Source: Gadus chalcogrammus (lineage: Eukaryota; Chordata; Actinopteri; Gadiformes; Gadidae). Taken from it: a stretch of 64,000 nt of DNA. Location of the stretch: assembly GCF_026213295.1 (NCBI RefSeq), contig NC_079434.1, forward strand, positions 7,739,857 through 7,803,856, given 5' to 3'. The position numbers and the translations under genes are program-made. This document shows positions 24,301 through 35,511 of this stretch, piece after piece. How positions within the stretch are numbered: position 1 is the first letter of the stretch; each line of letters begins with the position of its first letter. The notes under the pieces were generated by a model. That model saw only the letters and a list, made by a program, of their open reading frames with translations, was not told where the DNA came from and did no database searches.

Positions 24301-27300
24301 AGCAGGATTTCCTACACTCCTAAAATGCAATTCAATGTGGAAGTAAGCCAAGTATTCAGAATACAATACTCAGATTGAGTGATGTAAAGGAATAGGTTAA
24401 AAATTATGTTTTTTGGCATGTATTCTGTAACTGGATACATTTTAAAAATATCCTTCCCAACACTGAATATATTATATCATTTAGATATAAAGCTCCAGGT
24501 CTCCCGCCGGAACTCCCGGAGTGTTCGAGAATATCTTAAAGAACACGGCCAAAAGCTGTGTACGCCACCGGATGGTATTATGAATAAACAACTGCGTCTC
24601 TGGTACTACGTCATTGCTTCTTTAGCGCTCGTGTGATCTACCGGTCACATGGTAACGTCAAAATCCATACCGTAGCGCACATTCACGCCGGACTAACGCA
24701 TTATTAAAGGTTGCATAGGTGATTTGCTTTTTTGGCCATTTTTGCAAAATTACTTGAAATCCTTATCATAACCCGCTTACAGCCACTGAGTTAGAAGTAC
24801 TGACATGAAAATTAAACTTGTCAATCATCTGTGGAACGGGCAGGGCTCGAAAAACTCCAGCCAATCATATCCATTGCCACCGAGTTTCATTGGACAGTAA
24901 GTACGTCAATCAAACGGTCGTACTGCACTCCCCCTCCCCCGCGCCCCGTGCGCGACCCCTTCGTGCAGTACTCGTGACCCAGAGCTCGTGACCCAGAGCA
25001 AGCTCCTGTTTGTTGTTATCCTGCGGTAGCTACTGGAACTAGTTAATCCACATTTGGACCTAGCAGTAGAAGACAATTTCCATGGCAGACAAGACGCCAC
25101 CATCCCCACCACCACCACCACCAGCAAAGAGAAGGAAAACTCTTTTTCAGAGAGTAATTGATAATAAAAACGCTGAAAGAGAAAAACTGAAATCAAGAAT
25201 AATCCTAGGCGCTGCTTTCGAACGTTGGCGGCAACTGAAGGACGAGAAGGGTCTAAAAACCGATGCTTGTGTGGCGGTTGACCTAGTTTCAAAGTTTATA
25301 CCGTTTATACTCGGTAATACCGGTGTGGAGACGAGTGTATTACTCGGTGTGAAAATGTCCACACCGCGGCAACCCTAGTGAAAACCAGGACTTCAAATAC
25401 AATTATATGAAACAAACATACCTTTTCTAAAAATAGTAATGATTTATGTGACCGTTTAATGTTTATAACATCTGGTGCAACCATAGCAGCGAGAACGTAT
25501 TCTCAGCAGGGGGTGCTGGGAAAAAAAAAACTCAGCCTGCACTAGACTCGCAACTCGTTACATTGATAAAAAAAGATGTATAGCAGCGCAGCTCAATTAC
25601 ACCAGTGCATGCGCGCACAGTTGAAAATCGATCGTTCACATCCAGCTGCTCACAGAACAAGTTTAGCGCACCACCGCTACCCTCACACTTTTTCATATAA
25701 CCTTTTTTCAGCACTAGGTCATATGAGCATTAAATAAATGCTGCGTCTCAAAATGCCTTGGACAGCAGCGAGGATGACTCGCTTTGCCACGGGCCGAAAC
25801 AGTTCGGAGCGACCACAGCCAGAGCGAACACAGCGGGGCAGAGGAGTGTCAGGAATAGTCTTTGGTGTACACATCAGTACGGCCTATTTGCACTACTGTT
25901 TAGTGGCAATGCAGTGTTTTATTCGATGCCTTTTTATTTTCATATATTATTTCAATGAATACAATTTATTTATTCATAAAAACCGGATCTGGTCTTCAAA
26001 TCTTTTTTCCAAATATAGGTCGTCTTACAATGGGGTTTGTGTTTATATTCGGACCAATACGGTACAGCGGGCGCTCACATGACGTTAAGCATTTCCTGGT
26101 GCATAATGTGACGCTTCAGAAACTAAAATCCCGTTTCTCCCCGTTGAACCGACAACACATAACCGGCGTTTTCAGAAATCTCCACTCTGGCCGGAGTTTT
26201 TAGAAATGATCGTTTTCTGTGATAAGACAGGGCCTCGGACAGGGGGTGTTGCAGCACCCCCAGCACCCCTACTTCCCGCGGTACTGGGTGCAACTTACAG
26301 CTGAATGTAGTGCCATGTTGTTAAACGAAAACCTACGCTAGCCTGGCTCGCTCTCGCGCATCTCTGTTCGCGCTCGTGCATGATTGCGCGTCCAGGTACT
26401 TGGAATGGGTGGAGTCAGAGTCAGCGTTGAAGGAGAGGGGGTAGGACCATTTGAGTTGTGTATTTTCAAAATCTGCTGGCGTTTCGCAAATCACCTACCC
26501 AACCTTTAAGTAACGCGTTACAGTTACGACGTTACTTTTGCGGTGAAGAGCACTGTAACTAATTACTTTGTCAAACCAGTAACGTGTTTATCGTTACTGC
26601 GATTTAAACAGGCTCGTTACTCGTTACTTCACGTGCATAACCCAGGACTACAGTTTCCGTGGTGGACGTGAAGCGGACGTGAGTCACGTGACGCAGCGAC
26701 ACACAAGTAAATTAATTAAAACAATGGCGGCAGTCGACGACAGTCCAGGCGTTGTATCAGTTTTGTATTGCATCAGTTTTGCACTATTATTGATTCCTAC
26801 AGTTGCTAAATGGTCTGAGGCACAGTTTAATTTTTGCACTGCCAAAACTATACTTTCTACCTGTTTCAATGGGTACAATAAATATGCCTATCAAAAGTTT
26901 CAAAACATACTGTATGTTGTGTTTTGTTGATCCACTGCTTCATCGTAGTGATACTGGTTACAATGATCAAATTTTCCAGTTGATTTGTCGAACACTATGC
27001 CACATCAGCCCCAAAATAATGTGTATGCATTTGTAGAGGGTTGGAAACAATGAAAATATTTCATTCATTTGCACTCACACTACTACACTGCTATGGCATG
27101 TTCAGGTCACTAGGTGGCACATTGCACTTGTGGTAGGATAGGACTTACATGTCAGCAAACCAGAGGACTAGCAGCCTCCCTGGCTATCCAGTTAGGGAGG
27201 CAACACATTAATAAGATTGTGTGTGTGTGTGTGTGTGTGTTACTCGTTACTTTCAAGGTAACTAGTTACCTTGAAAGTAACGAGTAACTTAAAGTAACTG

Positions 27301-30300
27301 AGTTACTTTTGAAAGAAGTAACTAGTAACTGTAACTTAGTTACTAATTTAAAGTAACTTGCCCAACACTGCTTATATGGGGCTATAAGACACTCCCCTCA
27401 ACATATCAAAACATTGCCCTGGTTGGTTGGAATTACCACGTGGAATTTCCCACGTGAGAAACTCCTTTCAAGGAGCCGTGCCCTCTCCCAAACTATGCTT
27501 GTTCAACCTACGAGAAATACACATGTGTCCGACTTGACGGGGTTGGAACTTGACGTGTTCCGGTGGATGTTCTCAAGTCTGGTGCATGCTGCGCGCAAAT
27601 GCAGACGATCTGAAACAAGCCTATCGCTTGTAGTTTTTTGGAGCCCCCCCCCTCTTACATTTCCTGATGCAAAAACTGTAATTTTGCGTCATTTAAAGCA
27701 GGAAGTGGTAGAGGTAGATTCGTATCTCTCCTGTCTCAGGGGAAAATGTGCTCCGGGAGCGGGGGCCCTCATGGACACCTTTCGCACCTTGGGCGGTGGG
27801 CAGCTGCGGTGCAGCGCCCGGGGAGCAGCGCCCGGGGAGCAGTTTGCGGTTTAAATACCCTATTTTCCCTTGAATACATTAGGATTGCCGAATAAGGAAG
27901 TCTCTTCATGTGAAATCATTATGACTGCGGCAATCAGTCTTTTCCCACTTCTGAAAGTCATTCTGTTTGGAGGTCTATAGCACACTCCTACAGTTTGGGA
28001 GGTCATTAGCACACTCCTACTAAAATGGGCTTTGTTTAAGCTGCAAAATGTTGACATAAGTTATTTCCATTTCAGAATGTTCCAAATCGAGGACAAGGGT
28101 TGAAGTTTGGACTGTTCTTAATACAAGTTAGACACAAGGATGTGCAGTCTCTCCTAGCCACAGGGCTAGAGTTATAGAGAAGGAAACTTACTAAGGAAAC
28201 AACTACAAGTCTGTCATTTCCAACGTGTGTCTTAGTAAAGGATGGGTTAGTAATGAATGGCTTCCTGTGTCTCACCTCCAACACGGCATCTGGCCTTCCT
28301 CCCTGTCCAATTTCTTTACTTGAGGCCTTCTTTCTTCTGGAGAGGAGAACAGAGAGATGAAGAAGCAACAACAGAAGTAAAGGAACTGAAAAATAGAAAG
28401 AGAATATCTTACCTCATCCAGAGGAAGACAAGGAGGAGTATGGTGGCCAGTAGGACAGCAATGGTTGGTACAGCTACCATTGCTGGATGTGATGATGATG
28501 ATGTCACTGAAACAGATTTCAAATACTGAAAACAAACTCTAATATTAGTAGGCGAATGTTTCACTGGGTGCCTTTGACTGTGAGGGAGGCGTGTGTATTT
28601 TAAATAAATAATTACTTTGAATGAATAAAAAGGTGGAGTTATGATGTCCGATTGCATTATGTGCTTGGCAGTAATAGTTTCCTTCATGCTCAGATGTGAT
28701 ATTAGTGATGGTGTAGTTCTGTCCTGTTTCCTTCACTGAGTCTTCATGTTCCCTGAACCAGGTGTAGTTAGCTGCTGGGTTGGCATCACTGCTGCAGCTC
28801 AGAGTCACTGAACTGCCCTCCTCTACTTCACCAGAAGGATTTGAACAAACAGAAGTGTGTTTAGGCCCATCTGGAGACACATAGAAACATGTATTATATT
28901 CATGACAGTATTAATATTAATATTAATTACAAAGTGGAGAAGTTTTTGAATTCATTGCACAATGAATTTACTGCTAATTTATGTTGCCAAGTCATACATT
29001 TTAATATCTTTAATATGATGTACAATATTGGTCGCACTCACATTTCATGTGAATAGTGATCCAGATAGATGCTTGCCTTAGCTCAGTCTGAACTAGACAG
29101 TAGTATTGTCCAGTGTCTGACGTCAGGATCTGTTTAAAAACAAGCTGTGGTCCCTGGTTGATCTTTCTGGAGGAACGATCTGTATCAACCTTGAACCAGG
29201 TGTAGTTAGCTGCTGGGTTGGCATCACTGCTGCAGCTCAGAGTCACTGAACTGCCCTCCTTTATTTCACCAGAGGGACTCACGGTCACTGAGGGGGTCTT
29301 TGGAGCGTCTGTTAACAGTTACATTTCATTAATTATATAAAATACCAGCAGATTGGTCAATTCATAGTATATCTACATGTAGTTCTTTACCCTAAAAGAT
29401 CCATTACATCTGGTATCATGTCAGTATAGTGTGTAGTGGACTTACAAACTAAAGGAGAGCGGATATGTTTGTATCCTTCAACAGTACATGAATAGCTGTC
29501 TCCAGACTGAATGAAGGTCCTGTACTTCACTCCCCGTCTTCCCTTCATTCCATTCCTGAACCAGATGTAGCGAGGGTCACCAGCTAGACCACACATACTG
29601 TGACACTCCAGCTCTGTCCAGGTAGGATCGGTAGGGTCAGGAAAGGACACCTTCACCTGGAGGTCTGGGTGTGAGAACAAGTTACACACAATAATTATGA
29701 TATAACAACACACTCCCACACATACACGTACTTGTTCTCACTCATGCACGCACGCGCGCACGCACACGCACACACACACACACACACATTTACCTGTTAG
29801 AGATAACATCACTCCAGGGTCACCAGTATTTCCGCCACCTGGTTGGTTTGTTGTGAACCTAAACTTGTAGACAGCAGAGTCACTCTGTCTCAGGTCTCTG
29901 ATATTCAGGGAACATGTTCCATGACATCTGGACCCGCTACAGTTGACCTTTCCACAGCTATTTTCCACACGACCTGTATAGTCTGAATCACTTAGCAAAT
30001 CAACTGGCTGATGGTTGTCTTCTTTAGTAAACCACAGGTTTCTGACTGTCTCAGGGAGGTACTGTACGTCGTCAGGGTAATCATAAGTGCAGTTGATTTC
30101 AACCATTGCTCCTCTTAAAGCACAGACATTAGTAGATGAGTACGTAACTGTCCAGTCACCATGACCCTGAAGCACTGTGAAAAAACAAACACATCTCATT
30201 GAGAATGAACAAGACACAGAGGTTCATCTGATGAACAGATAAGAAGACACATAAAGAGATGGAGGCTGGTGGGTGGAGATGGAAACTACAGATACATGCT

Positions 30301-31063
30301 GACCACTGAGCTGTGAGAGGAACATTCCAGAACATCATGTGACACCAGAAGAGTAGCCAGGAGGGGAGTCAAGTTCAACCCCCATCTCTCTGAAATTCTG
30401 AATTTATTACACTACACTACCTGAATAACATACACTTCTGTGCTTCTGTTGGAGCAATGTGACCATGAGCTTTGATGTGGAGACAATGAATGTAGCTTAG
30501 AGGAGGTGATGAGAGGAGCCAAGGAGACGAAGTGGGAATAGTGGCGAGGAGAAAAGGTAAGGCGAGAAGAAGTATGGAGACAAGGAAAATAGATGAGTAG
30601 AGACAAGGAGGAGGGGAGGAGAGGAGAAAAATAAGGAGCAGAAGAGGAGAGGAGAGAAGACAAGGAGAGGAGAGCAGGAGAGAGGCGAGGAGATGGCATG
30701 CAGTGTATAAAGTATTGTTATCTTAAAACCACCGCTTTCACTACAAGAGGTTGTATACAACCCGCAGTGAAGTGTTATTTTCAATGACTAATGAACCCCA
30801 AATTAAATATATACAGTGGAGCGTTAGTGGACCATATTCTGGGGTCTGTTTAACCAAACACTGCGTTCTAGAGGGTGATTCTTTAATGCTATATTTACTA
30901 TTCTTCTATATTCAACATGCTGTGGTTTCACCCTCTTATGTTCCAGTTGCTTCGTTGATACGTTATTTAAAATTTTAAACTATATGTTCACAATGTAAAT
31001 GAACCAACCTGGTACTGACAGAAGGAAAGCTAGAAATCCTCTTGCTGCTGATCTTAAATCCAT
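21391..31063 (-). CDS. Intact CD22/Siglec-like inhibitory Ig receptor (gene C)
   Basis: Best-preserved receptor here. Exons 5' to 3': signal 31009-31063, V-set 29794-30174, second domain 29446-29664, C2 29042-29308, C2 28616-28870, transmembrane 28413-28536, juxtamembrane 28276-28336, tail 21547-21767, last 21391-21439. Total 1632 nt, 543 residues, all borders GT-AG and phases consistent (1,1,1,1,1,2,0,2). The protein has the signal MDLRSAARGFLAFLLSVP, a V-set with YKFRF (Siglec-type F-strand arginine), a second domain with IWFRNG, and two C2 domains with the LSCSSDANPAANYTWF signature. A membrane helix AVLLATILLLVFLWM and a basic RRKK stop follow. The tail has TVYDNV (matches TxYxxV/I), HHYASI and EFYSTIK, three tyrosines in ITIM/ITSM-like settings that could bind SH2-domain phosphatases or adaptors. 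A 6.5-kb intron full of transposons precedes the tail exon. Ligand and orthology are not proven. Confidence 0.85.
21768..22814. other. Gene C tail intron, left part
   Basis: Intron with no recognised exon. A 118-codon minus frame (22395-22751) has no known motif. The region 22755-22814 is an almost pure AT dinucleotide stretch abutting the next transposon. Confidence 0.4.
22815..24465. mobile_element. Composite DNA transposon with CAGTGTTGGG ends
   Basis: Ends CAGTGTTGGGTAGTAACGGA and the complement of CAGTGTTGGGAAGGATATTT. The AT-rich flanks match at 6 of 8 positions. Inside are a Myb/SANT-like coding fragment (23268-23492) and a Harbinger-type end GGGCCCTATTTTAACGGTCT at about 23568. It therefore looks like a nest of elements rather than a single one. 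Confidence 0.6.
23268..23492 (+). pseudogene. Myb/SANT-like domain fragment (PIF/Harbinger-type)
   Basis: The plus-strand frame reads STWSQEEMECLLDIWTD then MREKEFDRSATL. The pattern W-S-x-E-E, LLDIWTD and R-M-x-E-K-x-F-D-R-S fits the Myb/SANT-like DNA-binding protein carried by PIF/Harbinger transposons and its domesticated relatives. It stops after about 70 residues, where the domain would normally continue for some tens more. Interpreted as a truncated transposon gene. Confidence 0.55.
24708..26505. mobile_element. TTAA-flanked DNA transposon (Kolobok- or piggyBac-like)
   Basis: Inverted ends AGGTTGCATAGGTGATTTGC and the complement of AGGTTGGGTAGGTGATTTGC are each flanked by TTAA (24704-24707 and 26506-26509). 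A TTAA duplication is characteristic of piggyBac and Kolobok families; the ends lack the usual piggyBac CCC start. It contains a 98-codon plus-strand frame at 25082-25378 and no full transposase. Confidence 0.75.
25082..25378 (+). CDS. Small ORF within the TTAA element, unknown function
   Basis: A 98-codon frame that begins MADKTPPSPPPPPPAKRRK and contains LGAAFERWRQLKDEKGLKTD. It has a proline-rich, basic N-terminus followed by what looks like a helical DNA-binding start. Composition is protein-like, and the frame sits near the left end of the transposon. Probably the truncated N-terminus of an element-encoded protein. Not identified. Confidence 0.35.
   Translation: MADKTPPSPPPPPPAKRRKTLFQRVIDNKNAEREKLKSRIILGAAFERWRQLKDEKGLKTDACVAVDLVSKFIPFILGNTGVETSVLLGVKMSTPRQP
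26506..27370. mobile_element. Partial transposon ending in CCCAACACTG
   Basis: Rich in GTAACG/AGTAAC motifs typical of fish elements with CAGTGTTGGG ends. The right end CTTGCCCAACACTG closes at 27370; no matching left end is visible because the TTAA element interrupts it. Contains a (GT)n tract (about 27219-27240) and a 48-bp perfect palindrome (27240-27287). Confidence 0.5.
27371..28275. repeat. Intron segment duplicated at 14280-15538
   Basis: Copy of the repeat described near pseudogene B, here 5' of the tail exons in gene C. Contains a short local duplication at about 27970-28030 (GGTCATTAGCACACTCCTAC type). Confidence 0.6.
29748..29790. repeat. (CA)n/(CG-rich) microsatellite in gene C
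   Basis: CA repeat with a CGCG interruption, only 4 bp from the V-set donor. Gene E has a far longer CA tract in the same intron, so tract length changed after duplication. Confidence 0.8.
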
Positions 31064-31240
31064 AGTGAGGCCTCTCCTCTCTCACTCGGTTGTTCTGGGA
31101 GGTATTTAAACACGCCTGAAGGTAGAACATAAAACAAAAACGTTCATACTAGGAGAAATATAATATTTAAAATTATATTTTACTCTATGAAATACATTTG
31201 TCAAGCATTGAATTAAAGTTAAGAAAATACAACTTCTTAC

Positions 31241-31375
31241 CGTAGAGCAGAAAGCTGGTCTGACATCTAGTCTGTGGTTCCAGTTTATGCAGTTAGCTGA
31301 ACAGACACCAAAAATATTGCAAGACTTCCTTCCTCTTCACACCATGATTCGCAGAAGAAGGAACCGAAGCCTGGG
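31241..31375 (-). other. Presumed untranslated first exon of gene C
   Basis: On the minus strand this leader ends TTCTGCTCTACG before the donor GTAAGAAGTT. The signal-peptide exon is preceded by an acceptor (TACCTTCAG) and a 5' untranslated stretch starting GCGTGTTTAAATACC. The 5' border is inferred from the TATA box about 30 bp upstream. Gene E has the equivalent donor (GTAAGTGG) at 42950. Confidence 0.5.
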
Positions 31376-31402
31376 AACTACCGGACCTATCATAGAATCA
31401 CC

Positions 31403-31410
31403 TTTTTATA
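31403..31410 (-). promoter_or_regulatory. TATA box of gene C
   Basis: Reads TATAAAAA on the minus strand (context GGTATAAAAAGGTGA), upstream of the presumed untranslated exon. The equivalent position in the leader blocks of A, E and the left-edge gene reads TCTAAAA, so only gene C keeps a canonical TATA. Confidence 0.55.
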
Positions 31411-31549
31411 CCACAACGAGTAGAAAGTGTCTTCTTGTTTTATCTTCTGATTTTTTATTATTTTTCCATTCATCTTCTGGCCTGCTGATCCTTACCCACA
31501 CAGGGAGGCAACTGAACATACACACACTCACACTCTCACACATTTGAAC

Positions 31550-33269
31550 TTCTTTATTTATGTCCACAATTCATAATAAGTATACATAAGGACAAATATG
31601 TTACAGATACAAAACATTGCTCAGGCATGATCCAGCAATGTGGGTCTGATGACAGTTCAAACAGCTCCTCCAAATGTGGCGACTTCCAGTAATGGAGGAT
31701 GTTGAGGAGCATTTGGCAAGTTGTTTTGCCCTTGCTTTTGTAAAGCCAACTATCCTGAAACCCCTTAAGACAAGCCTATGGACGTGGCCCAGGCTGCAAA
31801 AGATAAGTACCAGAAATTGACATTTGTAGCCAAGGCTAGATATTTTCTTGAACAAATGATTTGCGAAAGAGTAACAACTCAGTATGATGCATGACTTTAC
31901 ATGAAGGTACACAAATAGATTCAATACTGGTAAACAAATTATTCAAAAAGCTTAACTACTGGTGAACAAATTATTCAAAAAGCTTCACTACTGGTGAACG
32001 AATAGATCGCGAATCAGAAGCAACTCATCATCAGTCAGATCAAGCTCTACGGGTGCCTAGAAAGCTGGGTTCCGATTCTTGGGCGAGGGGGACTTTGCGC
32101 TTCCCAAGGTCAAGAAAATGGGAAGCACGCCCCATTTCCCGTAGAGCGCTATCGTCATTGTTAAGCATGTTTAACAAATGTGACAGCCTAGTGGCGATTT
32201 ACAGTAAGTCCACTCAAAGTCTGGAACTCCTAAATCCCCTTCACGTCTGCTGTGATAAATTACATTGCAGGTTTTATGTTCAGACCGAGCCATCTTCTCA
32301 CTGTCTGGACACTTTTGTTGCTTAAGTCCTGCAAGACCTTTCGTGATATATGCAAAGGTGAGGACTGGGGCGAAAAAGAAGGCCTTCGACTTTTTCCAAA
32401 ATGTAGGCCCACAGCCCATACGCGATTTTGTGTTTAAACAACCACTTGCCAGGGTTTCAAGATACTATACGAAAAACCTACTACTTTTTCTTTTTCAAGG
32501 AAATTGTAACATGCCTTCCATTAACATAATAAGCCAGAATTTGAGTTGAAATCAATACTAATACAATTAGAAGTTCTTAAATTAGTTTCCGAGCGCATTG
32601 ATGAATACATTTTCTAACCTATTTTCCTTGAACTCACCCCAATATGTAGACTTAAATCATACCAACTCTTACATTTGTTTAGCTTATTTATATTTTTAAA
32701 AAGGAGGACATCCTGAAGACTTAAAACAAGTAAAGAAAAGAGAGTGAGCCAGAAAACAGGCTGATAGATGCTCTGCGGTACTCTCTACTGTAATAAATGA
32801 TGAATTAAAGAACCACTTTAAAGTTTTGGTGAAAAAATGTCGGCGCACGCATTTGGTGACTGCTAGGGGCTAAGCCCCCCAAGCCTCTTAATCCTCGTGA
32901 CGTCCCTGTCAATGGCTGTGCCTAGGCTACTTTAATTAGGCTCTGGCATTTCGGAAAAGAAGAGGACAGTACACAGTGTAAATTGTTTCGCATATCAGAC
33001 ATGACACAGAAATTTAAATAATCGCGGACTGCCCGAAATGATAGTGTTATTTTATTATTTTTCATTTTGCCTTATTAGTTTGCTCGTGATATTTCACGAA
33101 TAAAGGTTGCCAGCCCCAAACACGTCAGGTTGGTCTACCATGAATCGTGCTGAAAACTCGACGTTTATAGCAACCCAAATAAATCTCCTTACGTTTTCTA
33201 CCTGATATTTTCTCTCCCCTTTTTTTTGTGTTTTTTTTAGTTTGTTTCAGGTTTGGTGCCTTTCGTATT
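31550..33269. other. Spacer between genes C and E with LINE debris
   Basis: The minus strand at about 32140-32420 reads HSRREGDLGVPDFEWTY, preceded by a KKSKAFFF-type stretch. This pattern is close to the region after the RT domain in L1/Tx1 LINEs, so a dead L1-type fragment is likely. A 19-bp-spaced short duplication (CTACTGGTGAACAAAT) lies near 31955. No host gene recognised. Confidence 0.45.
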
Positions 33270-33892
33270 GGCGCTGTCACGTTAAAATTGTACCGGGGGC
33301 GAAAATTGTACCGGCCTACGTCATCAGTTGTTGACAAATTCCAAACCTGCCTGGCAACAGACGACGCGATCGTCTGTTGCCTGGCAACGGGCGATCGCGT
33401 CGAATGACGTAGGAAGGTTCTTGAACATTCGTGAACTTTCATGCTCGTTCATTGCACTCCTTCATTGAGCGTGACAAGACAGGTTATTGAAACCTGCTTT
33501 AAACACTCAGTTTACTAGCTAAATTCGATTAAACAATTCAATGCAATACAAATATAAAGTAAAAACAAGTGTTATCTAGCGATCCGTTATCTGTATTATG
33601 TTATTTGGTGTTCGGTACATGAGCGCGAATGGTTTTTGAAACCTGCTTTAAACACTCAGTTTACTAGCTAAATTAGATTAAACAATTCAATACAATACAA
33701 ATATATAGTAAAAACAAGTGTTATCTAGCGATCCGTTATCTGTATTATGTTATTTCGTCTTTGGAAACATGAGCCGAATGTTTTTTGAAACCTGCCCGGC
33801 AACCCAATCAAATCAGTTGTCAAGTTGTCAACAACTGATGACGTAGGCCGGTACAATTTTCGCCCCCGGTACAATTTTAACGTGACAGCGCC
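33270..33892. mobile_element. MITE with inverted repeats of about 68 bp
   Basis: Left arm GGCGCTGTCACGTTAAAATT through TCAGTTGTTGACAA, and an exact or near-exact complement at 33823-33892. Inside is a tandem repeat of period 149 bp (starts at 33489, 33638 and a partial at 33787) carrying AAACACTCAGTTTACTAGCT. No transposase. Arms this long and well matched suggest a foldback-type or recently amplified element. Confidence 0.75.
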
Positions 33893-34764
33893 CTCCATTG
33901 TTTTGACATTTAATGTCGCTCATAATTTTTTCTTATACATATGAACCACATAGGTCAAATGGCCACATAAAGGGACGGCCGTTCTGGACTTTGACAGAAC
34001 GTCCTACTGGTCACTCTGCCCACTATGCACATTGGCGAAGAGGAGTGTTGCACTTTTGATAGAACTATCTGCCTGATTGCATCTATTTTCATAAACAGTG
34101 GCAAGGGGGATGCGTCAATTATTGCAACCTTGTGGTGTATGAAGTTATTATTTCTTGTACTTGTTGGTCCCAGTCGCCAGCAACGTTAAATCTGTGTCCA
34201 AGATAAGTGTACAATTCGTGTCGGGAATATACCCTGATCAGTGGCGAAGCTAGACCTTTTTTGTTCTTGCCTTAGCCCGCCCTATCGTTTCGTCCTCAAA
34301 TCTAATATTCTACCGTTTTTTTTACAGGAGCAATGAGAGTATGGATGCTGTACTTATTTTTCCATTCATTTTGAATTGTGTTCACGTCGGATTTTGACCG
34401 TTACCGCTGTTTCCACCGCTCCTCCTTTCATGAAGCGCTGCACATTTTAGACTCCTTTACTTCGAGACCCGACCACTTTTGCGAAGCGTCTTTGGAAACA
34501 TGAGCCGAATGTTTTTTGAAACCTGCCCGGCAACCCAATCAAATCAGTTGTCAAGTTGTCAACAACTGATGACGTAGGCCGGTACAATTTTCGCCCCCGG
34601 TACAATTTTAACGTGACAGCGCCCTCCATTGTTTTGACATTTAATGTCGCTCATAATTTTTTCTTATACATATGAACCACATAGGTCAAATGGCCACATA
34701 AAGGGACGGCCGTTCTGGCCTTTGACAGAACGTCCTACTGGTCACTCTGCCCACTATGCACATT
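33756..34764. repeat. 278-bp direct duplication, offset 731 bp
   Basis: 33756-34033 and 34487-34764 are almost identical; the only clear difference is GGACTTTG versus GGCCTTTG near the right end. The copy carries the right arm of the MITE and its flank. Either a recent duplication or an assembly artefact. Confidence 0.75.
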
Positions 34765-34770
34765 TAAAAA

Positions 34771-34783
34771 ACACACACACACA

Positions 34784-34836
<53 letters not shown>

Positions 34837-34874
34837 GGGGGGGGGGGGGTGGGGGTGGGGGGGGGGGGGGGGGG
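34771..34874. repeat. CA-to-GT switch and poly-G tract
   Basis: (AC)n runs directly into (GT)n around 34785, making a self-complementary hairpin, and is followed by almost pure G from about 34832 to 34874. Confidence 0.85.
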
Positions 34875-35511
34875 TTGTGTTTCGTAAAATAGTGGGGGTT
34901 AACAGGTTGGGTAAATCTGTGCCAAAATTATTTTGGGGGCCAGACTGTGGGACCCAGGAACTATAGAGAGTTCCTGGGTCCCGAGAACTATATATAGAAC
35001 TATGTAGAGAGTAATAAAAAGTGTGTTAGTATTAGGATGTTTGCAGGTGTATGATGCAGAACACTAGGGCCTACATTGAGGTGTTTGCTGACGGGGGAGT
35101 GGAGTGTGCCTAGATAAGGGGAAATGGTTAGAGGCTGTGCAAGTTTAATGTCTTAAAGGGGACGTTTAACTAATATAATATTCTATGAATCCTCTTAATA
35201 CAGCTATTTCATAACGACAGCATTAATTCTGCAAGAAAAAAACACTATAATTATCCGTGTAGTGACATAGCATATATATATATATATATATATACGTATA
35301 TATCAGAAATGTTCACAAGTCCTTTGTTGGAAGTCCAAGTGAAGTATCAAGTCTTTTGCCACGAGTCCAAGTCAGGTCGCAAGTCTCTGGCCATCTGGCG
35401 GGGGGCACAAAATACATTTCAAAGTGGACCGGCCCACCGGGAGACCTCCCGAGTAGTGGTGGATTTAATGATTTGTTTCCGTGACCCAGTTCGCGTGATT
35501 CAGTTCGCCAA

